From: Alcanivoracaceae bacterium | GTDB taxonomy: Bacteria; Pseudomonadota; Gammaproteobacteria; Pseudomonadales; Alcanivoracaceae | NCBI GenBank assembly: GCA_029213045.1 | Contig: JARGPN010000007.1 | Location: 62,001-126,000, forward strand | Length of the DNA stretch: 64,000 bases | Reading direction: 5' to 3' | Position numbers and translations under genes: made by a program | Shown here: one piece after another, positions 17,292 through 28,531 of the stretch | How the letters are laid out: each line of letters starts with the position of its first letter | Position numbering within the stretch: the first letter of the stretch is position 1 | Notes under the pieces: model-generated | Seen by the model: the letters and a program-made list of their open reading frames with translations, nothing else | Told to the model about the DNA's origin: nothing | Database searches by the model: none

Positions 17292-18737
17292 TTACTGCCG
17301 CCAAAACATCCGGGTAAACAACACCAGCACCGTAAAGACTTCTAGACGCCCTAATAACATCGCCGCACACATCAGCCACTTCCCAAACTCTGTCACTTCG
17401 GAAAACCCAGATGCCACGCCGGCAATACCAACGCCTAAATTATTAAGCGAGGCCGCTACGGTCGCGACAGCGGTAGATAAATCCATTCCCGTTGCCGTTA
17501 ACATCAGCGTCAGCATCATCGCTAACGTAATGTAAACACCAACAAAACCCCATACCGCCTGCAGAACGCTGTCGCTGACAGGGCGACGACCAAAACGTAA
17601 TGCGAAAATGCCGTGCGGATAAATTAATTGGCGCAACTCGCGCAAGCTGTGCTCAAACACTAGCGCTGCGCGCACCACTTTCATGCCACCCGCGGTTGAG
17701 CCGGCACAGCCACCAATAAAACTAATCAGCACCAATAAGTAAGCAAGATAGGAAGGCCACGACGCCGCATTAGTACTGGTTAAGCCCGTACCCGTACCAA
17801 ATGAAGCAACCTGAAAAAAAGCATGGCGCAAAACGTTAACAGGATCTGATTCGACGCTAAAGATCCAAAGGCCTACAGCAACAATCACGACATAGGTAAA
17901 CATCAGGCCAAAGTAAAAGCGAAATTCAGGATCAACTAACATCACCACCGGTGAACGGCGGCGCCACATTGCATAGATCAACGCAAAGTTCGCGCCCGAC
18001 AACACCATAAAGATAGCGCCAACAAAATCGATGGACGTTGAATTGAAATACGCCATGCTCGCATCGTGGGTGGAAAACCCGCCCGTCGAAACGGTGCTAA
18101 AGCTATGGCATATGGCATCAAACCAATTCATGCCAGCCCACCAATAGCTCACTGCGCACATAATGGTGACAACTAAATAGACGTACCACAGCGCTTTCGC
18201 TGTTTCGGCAATACGCGGCGTGAGTTTCGATTCTTTCATTGGCCCGGGTATTTCAGCTTTATAAAGCTGCATACCACCAATACCTAGCATGGGCAAAATA
18301 GCGATCGCCAAAACAATCACGCCCATGCCTCCGAGCCATTGCAGCTGCTGGCGATAAAACAGCAGTGATTTTGGCATGTCATCCAGACCGGACAACACCG
18401 TCGCGCCCGTGGTCGTTAAACCCGAAAATGACTCGAACGCGGCATCAGTAAACGATACATCGAGGGTTAATAAAATTGGCAGCGCACCGATTAAACTTAG
18501 CACCGTCCAGAAGAGGGTAACCACTAAAAAGCCGTCGCGGGTTTGTAACTCTGCGCGCGCTTTCATAAACGGCAGCCAGATAAGCATGCCTGCAACGAGC
18601 GAAATACCAAAAGAAATGAAGAACGCGGAGTAATTGCCGTCTTGGAACCACCAACTTACCAGCACCGGCGTAAGCATGGTGAAACTGAACACCATCATCA
18701 GCAAGCCGAGAATTCTGGCAATCATTGCAAAATGCAT
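17292..18737 (-). CDS. trkH: Trk potassium uptake system membrane protein TrkH
   Basis: 481 residues with many hydrophobic helices and four pore-loop repeats of the TrkH/KtrB type, seen as SGLTTTGATVL, STVSTGGFST, FGTGTGLTS and LNNLGVGIAG. It is the K+-conducting subunit gated by TrkA. The trkA gene is directly upstream on the same strand (11-base gap), so both subunits are made together. Identity is firm. Confidence 0.96.
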   Translation of the reverse strand: MHFAMIARILGLLMMVFSFTMLTPVLVSWWFQDGNYSAFFISFGISLVAGMLIWLPFMKARAELQTRDGFLVVTLFWTVLSLIGALPILLTLDVSFTDAAFESFSGLTTTGATVLSGLDDMPKSLLFYRQQLQWLGGMGVIVLAIAILPMLGIGGMQLYKAEIPGPMKESKLTPRIAETAKALWYVYLVVTIMCAVSYWWAGMNWFDAICHSFSTVSTGGFSTHDASMAYFNSTSIDFVGAIFMVLSGANFALIYAMWRRRSPVVMLVDPEFRFYFGLMFTYVVIVAVGLWIFSVESDPVNVLRHAFFQVASFGTGTGLTSTNAASWPSYLAYLLVLISFIGGCAGSTAGGMKVVRAALVFEHSLRELRQLIYPHGIFALRFGRRPVSDSVLQAVWGFVGVYITLAMMLTLMLTATGMDLSTAVATVAASLNNLGVGIAGVASGFSEVTEFGKWLMCAAMLLGRLEVFTVLVLFTRMFWRQ

Positions 18738-18748
18738 GGGCAGCCCAA

Positions 18749-20122
18749 TTAAAAGAAAGTGAAGCCGACTTGGAATAATTTTTCCACGTCACGAATTCTG
18801 CGTTTATCCATCACGAACAAAATCACATGGTCATCTTGTTCGATCACGGTGTCGTCATGCGCTATCAAAACTTTTTCGCCGCGCACTACCGCACCAATGG
18901 TGCAGCCTTCCGGCAAGTCGATTTCTTCTATCATGCGGCCTACGACTTTTGAACTTCGTGAATCGCCGTGCGCAATGGCTTCAATCGCCTCCGCCGCGCC
19001 GCGCCGCAATGAATACGCGGTGACAATATCGCCACGACGCACATGCGTCAGCAAACTACCAATGGTGGCCTGCTGCGGAGAAATAGCGATGTCGATGTCA
19101 TGGCCCTGTACCAGATCAACGTAGGCAGGGTTATTGATGAGAGTCATCACTTTGCGTGCGCCTAATCGCTTGGCAAGCAACGACGACATAATGTTCGCTT
19201 CGTCATCGTTCGTCAGCGCACAGAACACATCGGTATTTTCAATATTCGCTTTCATTAAGCGGTCACGGTCTGTGCCTGAACCTTGCAACACCACCGTGCG
19301 CTGCAATTGTTCGGATAGCCAACGACAGCGATCCATATCACGCTCAATCAGTTTTACGCTGTATCGGTTTTCAATACTTTTTGAAAGGCGGTAACCAATG
19401 TTGCCACCACCAGCGATCACTATCCGTTTATAGTTATGTTCGAGTCTTCGCAGCTCGCTCATGACGGCGCGAATATCATTACGTGCGGCGATAAAAAATA
19501 CTTCATCGTCCGCTTCAATGGTGGTGTTACCTTCTGGAAGGATTGCGCGGTCGCGCCTAAAAATTGCGGCAACACGAGTATCAACATTGGGCATATGTTT
19601 GCGCAGCTGACGCAATTCGTTGCCAACCAGCGGACCACCATGAAACGCACGCACCGCCACAAGCTGTACGCGTCCACCGGCAAAATTCACCACCTGCAAT
19701 GCGCCAGGGTGTTCGATAAGACGATGAATATATTCGGTGACGACTTGTTCCGGACTAATAATGACATCGATAGGAATTGCATCGTTGCCGAAGAGTTTTT
19801 CTTTTTGGGTGTAATTCGCTGCGCGAATACGAGCGATTTTTGTCGGCGTGCGGAACATGGAGTAGGCCACTTGGCAGGCCACCATGTTTGTTTCATCGCT
19901 GTTGGTAACCGCGATCAACATGTCCGCATCTTCTGCGCCGGCTTGGCGCAATACAGAAGGATAGGAACCACGGCCACTGATCGTGCGAATATCTAAACGA
20001 TCACTGAGTTCAACCAAACGATCGCCGTCGGTATCAATCACCGTTATATCGTTTTGCTCACCGGCGAGATTTTCCGCCAGCGTGCCGCCGACTTGGCCAG
20101 CCCCCAGAATAATAATTTTCAT
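18749..20122 (-). CDS. trkA: Trk system regulatory subunit TrkA
   Basis: 457 residues: two RCK units, each with a Rossmann NAD-binding site ([20 protein letters not shown] at the start, [18 protein letters not shown] at about residue 235) and a following TrkA-C domain. Cytoplasmic nucleotide-sensing ring that gates TrkH. It lies 18 bases after rsmB and 11 bases before trkH; def-fmt-rsmB-trkA-trkH is a conserved gammaproteobacterial order. Confidence 0.97.
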   Translation of the reverse strand: MKIIILGAGQVGGTLAENLAGEQNDITVIDTDGDRLVELSDRLDIRTISGRGSYPSVLRQAGAEDADMLIAVTNSDETNMVACQVAYSMFRTPTKIARIRAANYTQKEKLFGNDAIPIDVIISPEQVVTEYIHRLIEHPGALQVVNFAGGRVQLVAVRAFHGGPLVGNELRQLRKHMPNVDTRVAAIFRRDRAILPEGNTTIEADDEVFFIAARNDIRAVMSELRRLEHNYKRIVIAGGGNIGYRLSKSIENRYSVKLIERDMDRCRWLSEQLQRTVVLQGSGTDRDRLMKANIENTDVFCALTNDDEANIMSSLLAKRLGARKVMTLINNPAYVDLVQGHDIDIAISPQQATIGSLLTHVRRGDIVTAYSLRRGAAEAIEAIAHGDSRSSKVVGRMIEEIDLPEGCTIGAVVRGEKVLIAHDDTVIEQDDHVILFVMDKRRIRDVEKLFQVGFTFF

Positions 20123-20140
20123 GCCGCCGGTCCTCGCCGT

Positions 20141-21439
20141 TTACCGCTTACGCAAACGTGCAAAATAAAACCCATCATGGCTGCCTGCCTGTGGCAACAA
20201 CTGGCACCCCACAGACGTTTCCACGGAGCGCGCTGACACCGGAGTATCTTCTCGGGCATCAGGTTGGCGCGCAAGAAAGGCGCTAACTTGCTCCGCATTT
20301 TCCTCCGGCAGGATTGAGCACGTGGCATACACCAATGTACCCCCAGTCTTAATTAGCGGCCATATTGCATCCAGCATGCGGGACTGTAAACCGCATAACG
20401 CAGCGATGTCGGCCTCGCGTCGGTGCCACTTTAAATCTGGCTGGCGACGAATAATGCCCGTGGCGGAGCAGGGCACATCCATCAGCACGCTATCAAACGG
20501 TTGCTCGTCCCACCATTGCGCGGGTAACGCCGCATCGCCTTCAAGCAAAGTAACCTGAGCGCCGAGGCGCTCGCAGTTTTCTTGTACTTGTTTTAAGCGG
20601 CGACCATCGACATCGAGTGCGGTGATGTCTGCGTTAGGAAACAACTCGCTGATCTGCCCGGTTTTTCCACCGGGTGCCGCACAGGCATCTAGCACGCGAC
20701 CTTGGGGTGGCACATCGAGCAGCACTGCCGGCAACTGAGCCGCTTCGTCTTGCACGGATAACCAACCCTGCGCAAACCCAGGCAAATCGGCCACGTTATG
20801 GGCGGGGAAAATTCGACGTCCGTATTCTGCAAAGTCACAGCGGGTTACTGTGAGGCTTGCGTCACGCAGCGACTGATCTACTTCGTCGGCATGGGCGGGC
20901 TGCAACCGCACCGTCAGCGGCGCCGTATCGCAAAGATGTTCAGCGATGTGCGCGGCGTCGCTGGGCCAAGACTGTTGTAAGCGCAACCACAACCAGTCGG
21001 GCAACGACCAGCTTTGCGCAGGATTCATCTTGCTGCGCACATCCATTTCATTCAGGGTGCTCGCTTTGCGCAGCACGGCATTGACCAAGCCCGCCGCCCA
21101 TGGCGCTTTTAGCGCGCGGCAGATATCCGGCCACGTATTCACCACTGCGTGAGCGGGGCGACGACTAAACCACAGTTCATGCAAGCCACAGAGCAATGCC
21201 AAGTGCACGGCGCGCGCCGATGCGCGCAGCGGCTTATTCATTTGCGAGGCAAGCCAAGTATCCAGCAGACGATAATGACGGCACACGCCATAGCCCAAAT
21301 CCATCATCAGTCCGCGCTCGGCGGGCGATAACTTGCCGCGCTCTTGGGTCATCACATCGCGCAAACTCCGGCCGTTGCCGTCGGCCGGCAAAACCTGAGA
21401 AAGCACTTTAATGGCAGCGAGCCGCGCTTTATCCGGCAT
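20141..21439 (-). CDS. rsmB: 16S rRNA (cytosine-967 C5) methyltransferase RsmB
   Basis: 432 residues. N-terminal NusB-like helical domain (about 1-140: LLMDLGYGVCRHYRLLD is close to GVCRHYRLLDTWL here) and a C-terminal SAM-dependent RNA methyltransferase: DACAAPGGKTGQISEL, catalytic Cys in MDVPCSATGIIRR and LVYATCSILPEEN. Start set at 21439, overlapping the end of fmt by 11 bases; a second ATG at 21454 would add five residues. Translational coupling with fmt is likely. Confidence 0.95.
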   Translation of the reverse strand: MPDKARLAAIKVLSQVLPADGNGRSLRDVMTQERGKLSPAERGLMMDLGYGVCRHYRLLDTWLASQMNKPLRASARAVHLALLCGLHELWFSRRPAHAVVNTWPDICRALKAPWAAGLVNAVLRKASTLNEMDVRSKMNPAQSWSLPDWLWLRLQQSWPSDAAHIAEHLCDTAPLTVRLQPAHADEVDQSLRDASLTVTRCDFAEYGRRIFPAHNVADLPGFAQGWLSVQDEAAQLPAVLLDVPPQGRVLDACAAPGGKTGQISELFPNADITALDVDGRRLKQVQENCERLGAQVTLLEGDAALPAQWWDEQPFDSVLMDVPCSATGIIRRQPDLKWHRREADIAALCGLQSRMLDAIWPLIKTGGTLVYATCSILPEENAEQVSAFLARQPDAREDTPVSARSVETSVGCQLLPQAGSHDGFYFARLRKR

Positions 21440-22409
21440 GCGTGTTCGCCACAAAAGAAAACGAGCTGCCTACCTGAAACGCGTCAGGGCGTCCGCGCAG
21501 CAAATCAGAAACAGCCATGGCTTTTTTTCCGGGCAGCTGAACGGTGAGCAATCGAAGGCTTCCTTCGCCGCAGGCTACTTCGATGCCGTGGGGATCAACG
21601 CTGATAATGTCGCCAGGGTGCCCTCGACCGTCGCTGGCCTCGGCATGCCAAATTTTGATCGGCTGCTCGTTGAGCATCGACCACGCCACCGGCCAAGGAT
21701 TAAATGCGCGCACTTTATTGGCTAACGCGCGGGCGGACAGTTGCCACGGCATTTCCGCTTCCTGCTTGCTGAGTTTGTGCGCATAGGTGATGCCTTCTTT
21801 GGGCTGCACGCGCGCCTTCGATTGCAACGCTGGAAGATCAGCCAGTGCCTCGAGCAACGCACTGGCACCGAGGGCGGCGAGACGATCATGTAAGCTACCG
21901 CCCGTCTCGTCGGCTGCAATCGGAATGCTTTTTTCGAGTAACACGGGGCCCGTATCCAGCCCGATTTCCATTTGCATAATGCCCACGCCACTGTGCGTGT
22001 CGCCCGCTTCGATGGCGCGCTGAATCGGCGCGGCACCCCGCCAACGAGGCAGTAGCGAGCCGTGAATATTGATGCAGCCAAAGCGCGGCAACGACAGGAT
22101 GTTTTGCGGAATCAACAAACCGTAGGCGACAACAATCATCACGTCCGCGTCGAACTGCTTTAACTGCTCAACAGTGGCGTCGTCTTTTAAATGCAGCGGC
22201 TGCAAAACAGGAATGCCATGGGCCTCAGCCGCCACCTTAACCGGCGACGCCGTCAGCTTTTTGCCGCGGCCTGCCGGTTTGTCCGGCTGCGTCAACACCG
22301 CCTTGACTACGTGCGGTGTATCCAGCAACGCGACCAACGACGTCGCCGCAAACTCGGGCGTGCCAGCAAAAATAATGTTCAATGACGTAGATGAAGATGA
22401 CGCAGACAA
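21429..22409 (-). CDS. fmt: Methionyl-tRNA formyltransferase
   Basis: 326 residues. Transfers a formyl group to initiator Met-tRNA. Seen: IIFAGTPEFAATSL, GRGKKLTASPVK, catalytic region INIHGSLLPRWRGAAPIQRAI with Asn-His, and DTGPVLLEK. The C-terminal OB-like domain is complete. No ATG is available at the expected start: TTG at 22409 (AGGA about 11 bases upstream) or TTG nine codons later must serve, so initiation may be weak or unusual. Follows def. Confidence 0.95.
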   Translation of the reverse strand: MSASSSSTSLNIIFAGTPEFAATSLVALLDTPHVVKAVLTQPDKPAGRGKKLTASPVKVAAEAHGIPVLQPLHLKDDATVEQLKQFDADVMIVVAYGLLIPQNILSLPRFGCINIHGSLLPRWRGAAPIQRAIEAGDTHSGVGIMQMEIGLDTGPVLLEKSIPIAADETGGSLHDRLAALGASALLEALADLPALQSKARVQPKEGITYAHKLSKQEAEMPWQLSARALANKVRAFNPWPVAWSMLNEQPIKIWHAEASDGRGHPGDIISVDPHGIEVACGEGSLRLLTVQLPGKKAMAVSDLLRGRPDAFQVGSSFSFVANTHAG

Positions 22410-22500
22410 AGGCTTTTATTTCCTAATGCGGGAAGAGAATCAGGCGCCATTATGCGCAATCGCGCCCAGCCACGCACGAGGTACCGCGTAAATTCGGCCA

Positions 22501-23007
22501 CTAGGCGCGTTGGCGTTGCACTTTTTCCAGCTTCTTGCGGATGCGCTCGCGCTTCAGACGCGAGACATAATCGACAAACAGTTTGCCGTCGAGATGGTCT
22601 ATTTCGTGCTGAATACACACCGCCAGCAAGCCATCGGCTTCTAATTCGAAGGCCTCGCCATTGCGATCTAAGGCGTTGATCCGCACGCGGTCAGGGCGCT
22701 CTACGGTTTCATAGAAGCCCGGCACCGATAAACAGCCTTCGTCATAGGTCTTAGTCTCGTCGGTGAGTGGCGTGATCTGTGGGTTGATAAACACCATCGG
22801 CTGGTCGCCTTCGTCGGAAATATCCATTACTAACAAGCGCTTATGGACATTTACCTGTGTTGCCGCGAGACCGATACCCGGCGCGTCGTACATGGTTTCA
22901 AACATGTTATCGATCAGCTCACGCATGGCGTCATCCACCTGCTCCACAGGGCTCGCGATGGTACGCAAGCGCGGATCGGGGAATTCCAGTATTTCCAAAA
23001 GAGCCAT
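22501..23007 (-). CDS. def: Peptide deformylase
   Basis: 168 residues. Removes the formyl group from nascent proteins. The three motifs are intact: [16 protein letters not shown] (metal Cys) and QHEIDHLDG (two metal His and catalytic Glu). First gene of the def-fmt-rsmB-trkA-trkH run; divergent from the LysM protein gene, as usual in this group of bacteria. Confidence 0.97.
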   Translation of the reverse strand: MALLEILEFPDPRLRTIASPVEQVDDAMRELIDNMFETMYDAPGIGLAATQVNVHKRLLVMDISDEGDQPMVFINPQITPLTDETKTYDEGCLSVPGFYETVERPDRVRINALDRNGEAFELEADGLLAVCIQHEIDHLDGKLFVDYVSRLKRERIRKKLEKVQRQRA

Positions 23008-23046
23008 GACGTAGTTCCCGAAGTTGTAGTAGCACTCGAAATAGTG

Positions 23047-23076
23047 TTGCTAAGGCTATGATCACATTGCTAATAT
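23047..23076 (+). promoter_or_regulatory. Possible promoter for the LysM protein gene
   Basis: TTGCTA (23047-23052) and TAATAT (23071-23076) with 18 bases between them, about 75 bases ahead of the start. Reasonable sigma-70 match, position in the divergent def/LysM gap; not proven. Confidence 0.45.
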
Positions 23077-23150
23077 CGATCCCAAACCGTGCTTTGGCGG
23101 GTGGCCTTGTACGGGTTCGGAACGCCAATAATGATAAAAGGAATCCGGTA

Positions 23151-24242
23151 ATGATGAAAACGCTCTTGCGGGCCATGATCACCAGCGCAATGGTGAGCTA
23201 CGCCGGCCTGGCCGCCGCTTCGGTCGACCTTAAGTCCGACCATCCGGATGTTTACTATGTGAAACAAGGGGATACGCTGTGGGACATCTCCAGCACATTC
23301 CTCGACAGCCCGTGGCAATGGCCCGAATTGTGGCATGTTAATCAGGAAATCGACAATCCACACCTGATTTACCCAGGCGATGTGATTCACTTAGTGTACG
23401 TCGATGGCCAACCGCGCCTACAGCTAGAACGCAAAGGCAGCGAAGACACTGGCGCCAGCGCCAAGATGATGTCAGACGGCTCCATTGTGAAGCTCAAGCC
23501 GGAAATACGCGTGTCATCACTCGACAGCGCCATTCCTGCTATTCCGCTCGACTCAGTCCAAACTTTCCTTAAAGACGCTCTGGTATTAACACCAGAAGAA
23601 ATCAAATCTGCGCCTTATATTGTTGGCGGTGAAGACGGACGCGTCGTGTACGGCAAAAATGACCGTGTCTACGTACGTGACCCCTACACAGAATGGGCAA
23701 GCCTTAGCCAAAACTATGGCTTCCACCGCGTCGGCGAAAAATACGTAGACCCAGAGACGCAAGAAATCCTCGGCTATGAAGCGTTGCAGGTTGGCCTCGG
23801 CCGCGTGACCAATCAGCAAAAAGATATTGCAACGATGCGCATCTTGAAATCGACTGAGGAGCTGAAGCCAGAAGATCGCGCCTTCACAACGCCTGAGCGC
23901 GCCGTGCAATCCGTTTTCTATCCTTCCGCGCCAACCACTGAAATTGACGCCCGAGTCATTCACTTTTTTGGCAGACTATCCGGTGTCGCGCGTAACGATG
24001 TTGTCGTGATCAACAAAGGCACACGCGAAGGACTTGTAGACGGGAACGTTCTAGAAGTGCGTCAAGCGGGCGAAAAAGTAAAAGACCGCATCAGCGGGCA
24101 ATTAATTACTCTGCCTTCTGAAACCATCGGCACAGTTGTGATTTTCAGAACCTACGAAAAAGTCTCGTACGCGTTAGTGGTTCGCTCAACAGCACCCATC
24201 AGCAAAAATGATATTGTGACCAACCCGGTGGGTAGTCTGTAA
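23151..24242 (+). CDS. Exported LysM-domain protein
   Basis: 363 residues. ATG at 23151 after AAGGA; signal peptide MMKTLLRAMITSAMVSYAGLAAAS. LysM domain at about 35-83: YYVKQGDTLWDISSTFLDSP...NPHLIYPGDVIHL, a peptidoglycan-binding fold. The remaining 280 residues have no domain I can name; proteins of this length and make-up are regularly found between def and dprA in gammaproteobacteria. A role at the cell wall is inferred from the LysM fold. Confidence 0.9.
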   Translation: MMKTLLRAMITSAMVSYAGLAAASVDLKSDHPDVYYVKQGDTLWDISSTFLDSPWQWPELWHVNQEIDNPHLIYPGDVIHLVYVDGQPRLQLERKGSEDTGASAKMMSDGSIVKLKPEIRVSSLDSAIPAIPLDSVQTFLKDALVLTPEEIKSAPYIVGGEDGRVVYGKNDRVYVRDPYTEWASLSQNYGFHRVGEKYVDPETQEILGYEALQVGLGRVTNQQKDIATMRILKSTEELKPEDRAFTTPERAVQSVFYPSAPTTEIDARVIHFFGRLSGVARNDVVVINKGTREGLVDGNVLEVRQAGEKVKDRISGQLITLPSETIGTVVIFRTYEKVSYALVVRSTAPISKNDIVTNPVGSL

Positions 24243-24262
24243 GTCATTCTCCATAGTTTTAG

Positions 24263-24298
24263 AAAAAAGCCCGGTGTACTCTCACCGGGCTTTTTTTT
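24263..24298 (+). terminator. Rho-independent terminator after the LysM gene
   Basis: AAAAAAGCCCGGTG, TACTCT loop, CACCGGGC then eight T. Confidence 0.92.
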
Positions 24299-24344
24299 GC
24301 CTAGAATTCACCGAATTTTCTATCACGCCAAGGAGGGCAGGTAG

Positions 24345-25436
24345 ATGCACGACGACGTATTGTTACGCTGCGCAAGCATTGCCTGCGGCCAACATTCTGC
24401 ATTGCTCGGTCGCTGGCTGCTCGCCGCCGGCACGCCTTCGCGATTAACCCAACACGACGCGTGCACTTGCGCCCGCGTGCCCACTGAAAAGCGCGACACC
24501 TTTGTTCAACTTTTAAAAACCGCTGGCAGTACGCCGCATCACTTGGGCGACTGGCAAATGATTTCCATATTGGATGCGCGCTATCCCGCCCTATTAAAAA
24601 ATATTTCAGACCCGCCCGGCGTGTTGTACGTACGCGGCAATGTCGATGCGTTATCCATGCCACAGATCGCCATCGTTGGATCGCGTAGCGCGTCCACCGA
24701 TGGCCTCGACAATGCGTTTCGTTTTGCCCGCTTACTCGCTAGCGCAGGCTTTGCCGTCACGAGCGGATTAGCCCTCGGCATTGATAGCCAAGCGCATAAA
24801 GGCGCGCTCGCGCAGCCCAACAATAACGTCGGCATTACCGTTGCCGTACTCGGTCACGGGCCGGACACACTTTACCCAAAACGCAACTCCCCGCTAGCCG
24901 ACGACATCGTGCAACAAGGCGGTGCGCTCGTGACAGAATTTCCATTCGGCCAAGGGCCACGACGCGAAAGTTTTCCCGCACGCAATCGCATCATCAGCGG
25001 CATGTCGTTAGGCATTGTTGTGATTGAAGCGGCAATACGGAGCGGCTCACTCATTACCGCGCGGCTGGCCGCGCAACAAGGGCGAGAAGTGTTTGCCGTG
25101 CCCGGCTCCATTCATAACCCGCTCGCAAAAGGCTGCCATCAACTGCTGCGTGACGGCGCCAATTGGCTAGAATCCATCGACGACATTCTTGCGACCTTTA
25201 GCAGCATGCAGCACACCGCCAGTAGCATTGACGCATCAACAGCGGATTCGCTGTTCACAGCGAAACAGGTCCATCATCCATTGCTAAAACATTTTATCAG
25301 CGGCATTAATACCGTCGATCAACTTGTGCTGCGCTCCGGCGAATCCGCCGCCAGCCTCAGCCAAACGTTGTTCGAACTAGAGCTGAACGGCGCCATTGAA
25401 CGCTTGCCCGGCGGCTATTCTCGCCGACACCTCTAG
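24345..25436 (+). CDS. dprA: DNA-processing protein DprA (Smf)
   Basis: 363 residues. Loads RecA on incoming single-stranded DNA in natural transformation. Rossmann-type core with IAIVGSRSASTDG, VTSGLALGIDSQAHKGAL, FPARNRIISGMSLGIVVIEA and GREVFAVPGSIHNPLAKGCHQL; a short winged-helix-like C-terminus ends the protein. AAGGAGG precedes the ATG. It does not prove competence, since dprA is found in many bacteria. Confidence 0.96.
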   Translation: MHDDVLLRCASIACGQHSALLGRWLLAAGTPSRLTQHDACTCARVPTEKRDTFVQLLKTAGSTPHHLGDWQMISILDARYPALLKNISDPPGVLYVRGNVDALSMPQIAIVGSRSASTDGLDNAFRFARLLASAGFAVTSGLALGIDSQAHKGALAQPNNNVGITVAVLGHGPDTLYPKRNSPLADDIVQQGGALVTEFPFGQGPRRESFPARNRIISGMSLGIVVIEAAIRSGSLITARLAAQQGREVFAVPGSIHNPLAKGCHQLLRDGANWLESIDDILATFSSMQHTASSIDASTADSLFTAKQVHHPLLKHFISGINTVDQLVLRSGESAASLSQTLFELELNGAIERLPGGYSRRHL

Positions 25437-25526
25437 CAACGAATTACGCGCGGCAGCACCACATCACTGGCTGGCCTTGCTACAATGCAGCCCTCTGTTG
25501 AGCAAATGTGTAGAAGGCGCGGCCGC

Positions 25527-27022
<1,496 letters not shown>

Positions 27023-27024
27023 CC

Positions 27025-27855
27025 ATGCGCGAAAGCAACCAACATTACGCTGTGTTTGGCAATCCCATTGCGCACTCACGCTCGCCGCAAATTCATCAAG
27101 CGTTTGCCGAACAAAAATCGCAAACCGTGGATTACCAACGCATTGAAGCGCCACTTGATGGCTTCGCTGAAACAGTCGAAAAATTCTTTAGCGACGGCGG
27201 GCGCGGCGCCAACGTAACCGTCCCCTTTAAAGAACAGGCCTTCGCACTGTGCGACGTATTAACTGAGCGCGCGCAGCACGCAAAAGCCGTGAACACACTT
27301 TGGAAAAAAGACGGCAAACTGCACGGCGACAATACCGACGGCGTGGGCCTAGTCACCGATATTCGTCAAAACTTTGGTTGGCAATTGGCCGACAAGCGCA
27401 TTCTTATTCTTGGTGCGGGCGGCGCAGTGCGCGGCGTGCTTGCCCCATTGATCGCACAAACACCGGCGGAAATCGTTATCGCGAATCGCACAATTAGTCG
27501 CGCCGAAAAGCTCGTCGAAGATTTTTCCGGCGCAGGCATTTCGCTTTTTGCCAATACCCTCGACAACATCCACGGTCAATTCGACGTGATCATCAATGCG
27601 ATTTCTGCGGGACTGCACGGCGACATGCCGCCACTGCCACATACCGTACTTGCGCAAGACTGTGCCTGCTATGACATGGTATACAGCGCCACCGGCAGCA
27701 CCCCGTTTATCGAATGGGCGCGTCAACATAACGCAGTCGCCGACGGCGACGGACTAGGCATGTTAGTGGAGCAAGCGGCTGAAGCATTTTCCATTTGGCA
27801 TGGCTGGCGGCCAGCAACACAAACAGTGATTCACGCAATGCGCAGCGGTGCATAG
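27025..27855 (+). CDS. aroE: Shikimate dehydrogenase
   Basis: 276 residues. NADPH-dependent reduction of 3-dehydroshikimate. Seen: [30 protein letters not shown] (catalytic Lys), [29 protein letters not shown] and the NRT of IVIANRT. Start placed at 27025, right after the hemF stop; an ATG at 27010 overlapping hemF is possible and adds five residues. Confidence 0.96.
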   Translation: MRESNQHYAVFGNPIAHSRSPQIHQAFAEQKSQTVDYQRIEAPLDGFAETVEKFFSDGGRGANVTVPFKEQAFALCDVLTERAQHAKAVNTLWKKDGKLHGDNTDGVGLVTDIRQNFGWQLADKRILILGAGGAVRGVLAPLIAQTPAEIVIANRTISRAEKLVEDFSGAGISLFANTLDNIHGQFDVIINAISAGLHGDMPPLPHTVLAQDCACYDMVYSATGSTPFIEWARQHNAVADGDGLGMLVEQAAEAFSIWHGWRPATQTVIHAMRSGA

Positions 27856-27890
27856 TTCATCGTAGTTCATCGACCTAGCCCGATGAACTA
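27853..27890. terminator. Hairpin between convergent aroE and gamma-CA genes
   Basis: TAGTTCATCG occurs twice in tandem (27853-27862, 27863-27872), and its complement CGATGAACTA follows at 27881-27890. The hairpin covers the aroE stop and the end of the minus-strand gene. No clear U-run on either side, so termination is uncertain. Confidence 0.45.
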
Positions 27891-28420
27891 TCTTGCGCCA
27901 AATACCGATCTTTCAGTCGCACATAATTGCCGGCGACATAAACCAAAAAGGCTTTTTCTTTTTCCGTTAATGGCCGCACTTTTTCAGCCGGTCGGCCACG
28001 ATACAAAAAGCCGCTTTCCAAATGTTTGCCCGGCGACACCAACGAGCCCCCAGCCAAAATCACATCATCATCAATGATGGCGCCGTCCATCACCATAGCC
28101 TGCATACCGATCATCACGCGGCTGCCAATCGTGCAGCCATGCAACATCGCCTGATGCGCAATGGTCACATCATCGCCAATCTGTAGCGAAAACCCACCTG
28201 GGTAAAACGTAGAATCGTGGGTGATATGCAGCACCGAATTATCTTGCACGCTAACCCGATCACCGATACGAATACTGTGCATATCGCCACGAATCACCGC
28301 GCACGGCCACACCGAACACTCATCGCCCAAGGTCACATCACCGATCACTTGCGCCGAGGGATCGATAAAATTTGCCTTTCCCAGCGATGGACTCTTGCCT
28401 TCGAACGAACGCGTCCCCAT
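27875..28420 (-). CDS. Gamma carbonic anhydrase-like protein (YrdA family)
   Basis: 181 residues of left-handed beta-helix hexapeptide repeats (for example IDPSAQVIGDVTLGDECSVWP, VMIGMQAMVMDGAIIDDDVIL). The three metal His are in HITHDS, TIAHQAMLHGC; Arg/Asp in IRGDMHSIRIGD. Close relatives bind zinc, but carbonic anhydrase activity is not shown for most. Convergent with aroE, its usual neighbour. Confidence 0.9.
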   Translation of the reverse strand: MGTRSFEGKSPSLGKANFIDPSAQVIGDVTLGDECSVWPCAVIRGDMHSIRIGDRVSVQDNSVLHITHDSTFYPGGFSLQIGDDVTIAHQAMLHGCTIGSRVMIGMQAMVMDGAIIDDDVILAGGSLVSPGKHLESGFLYRGRPAEKVRPLTEKEKAFLVYVAGNYVRLKDRYLAQDSSSG

Positions 28421-28531
28421 CTGTTAAACTCCAGCAATGTTTGCCTCAGTGTAAGCCGGTTGCCGCGTAATTTCAGTGCGCGCCACCGCCATCACCGGCA
28501 ATAAACGAATGCACCCTCAGAGAGAGCTTTC

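Noticed and set aside
19436-19996. 186-residue open frame opposite trkA
   Set aside because: Shadow of trkA; no family resemblance and no ribosome site.
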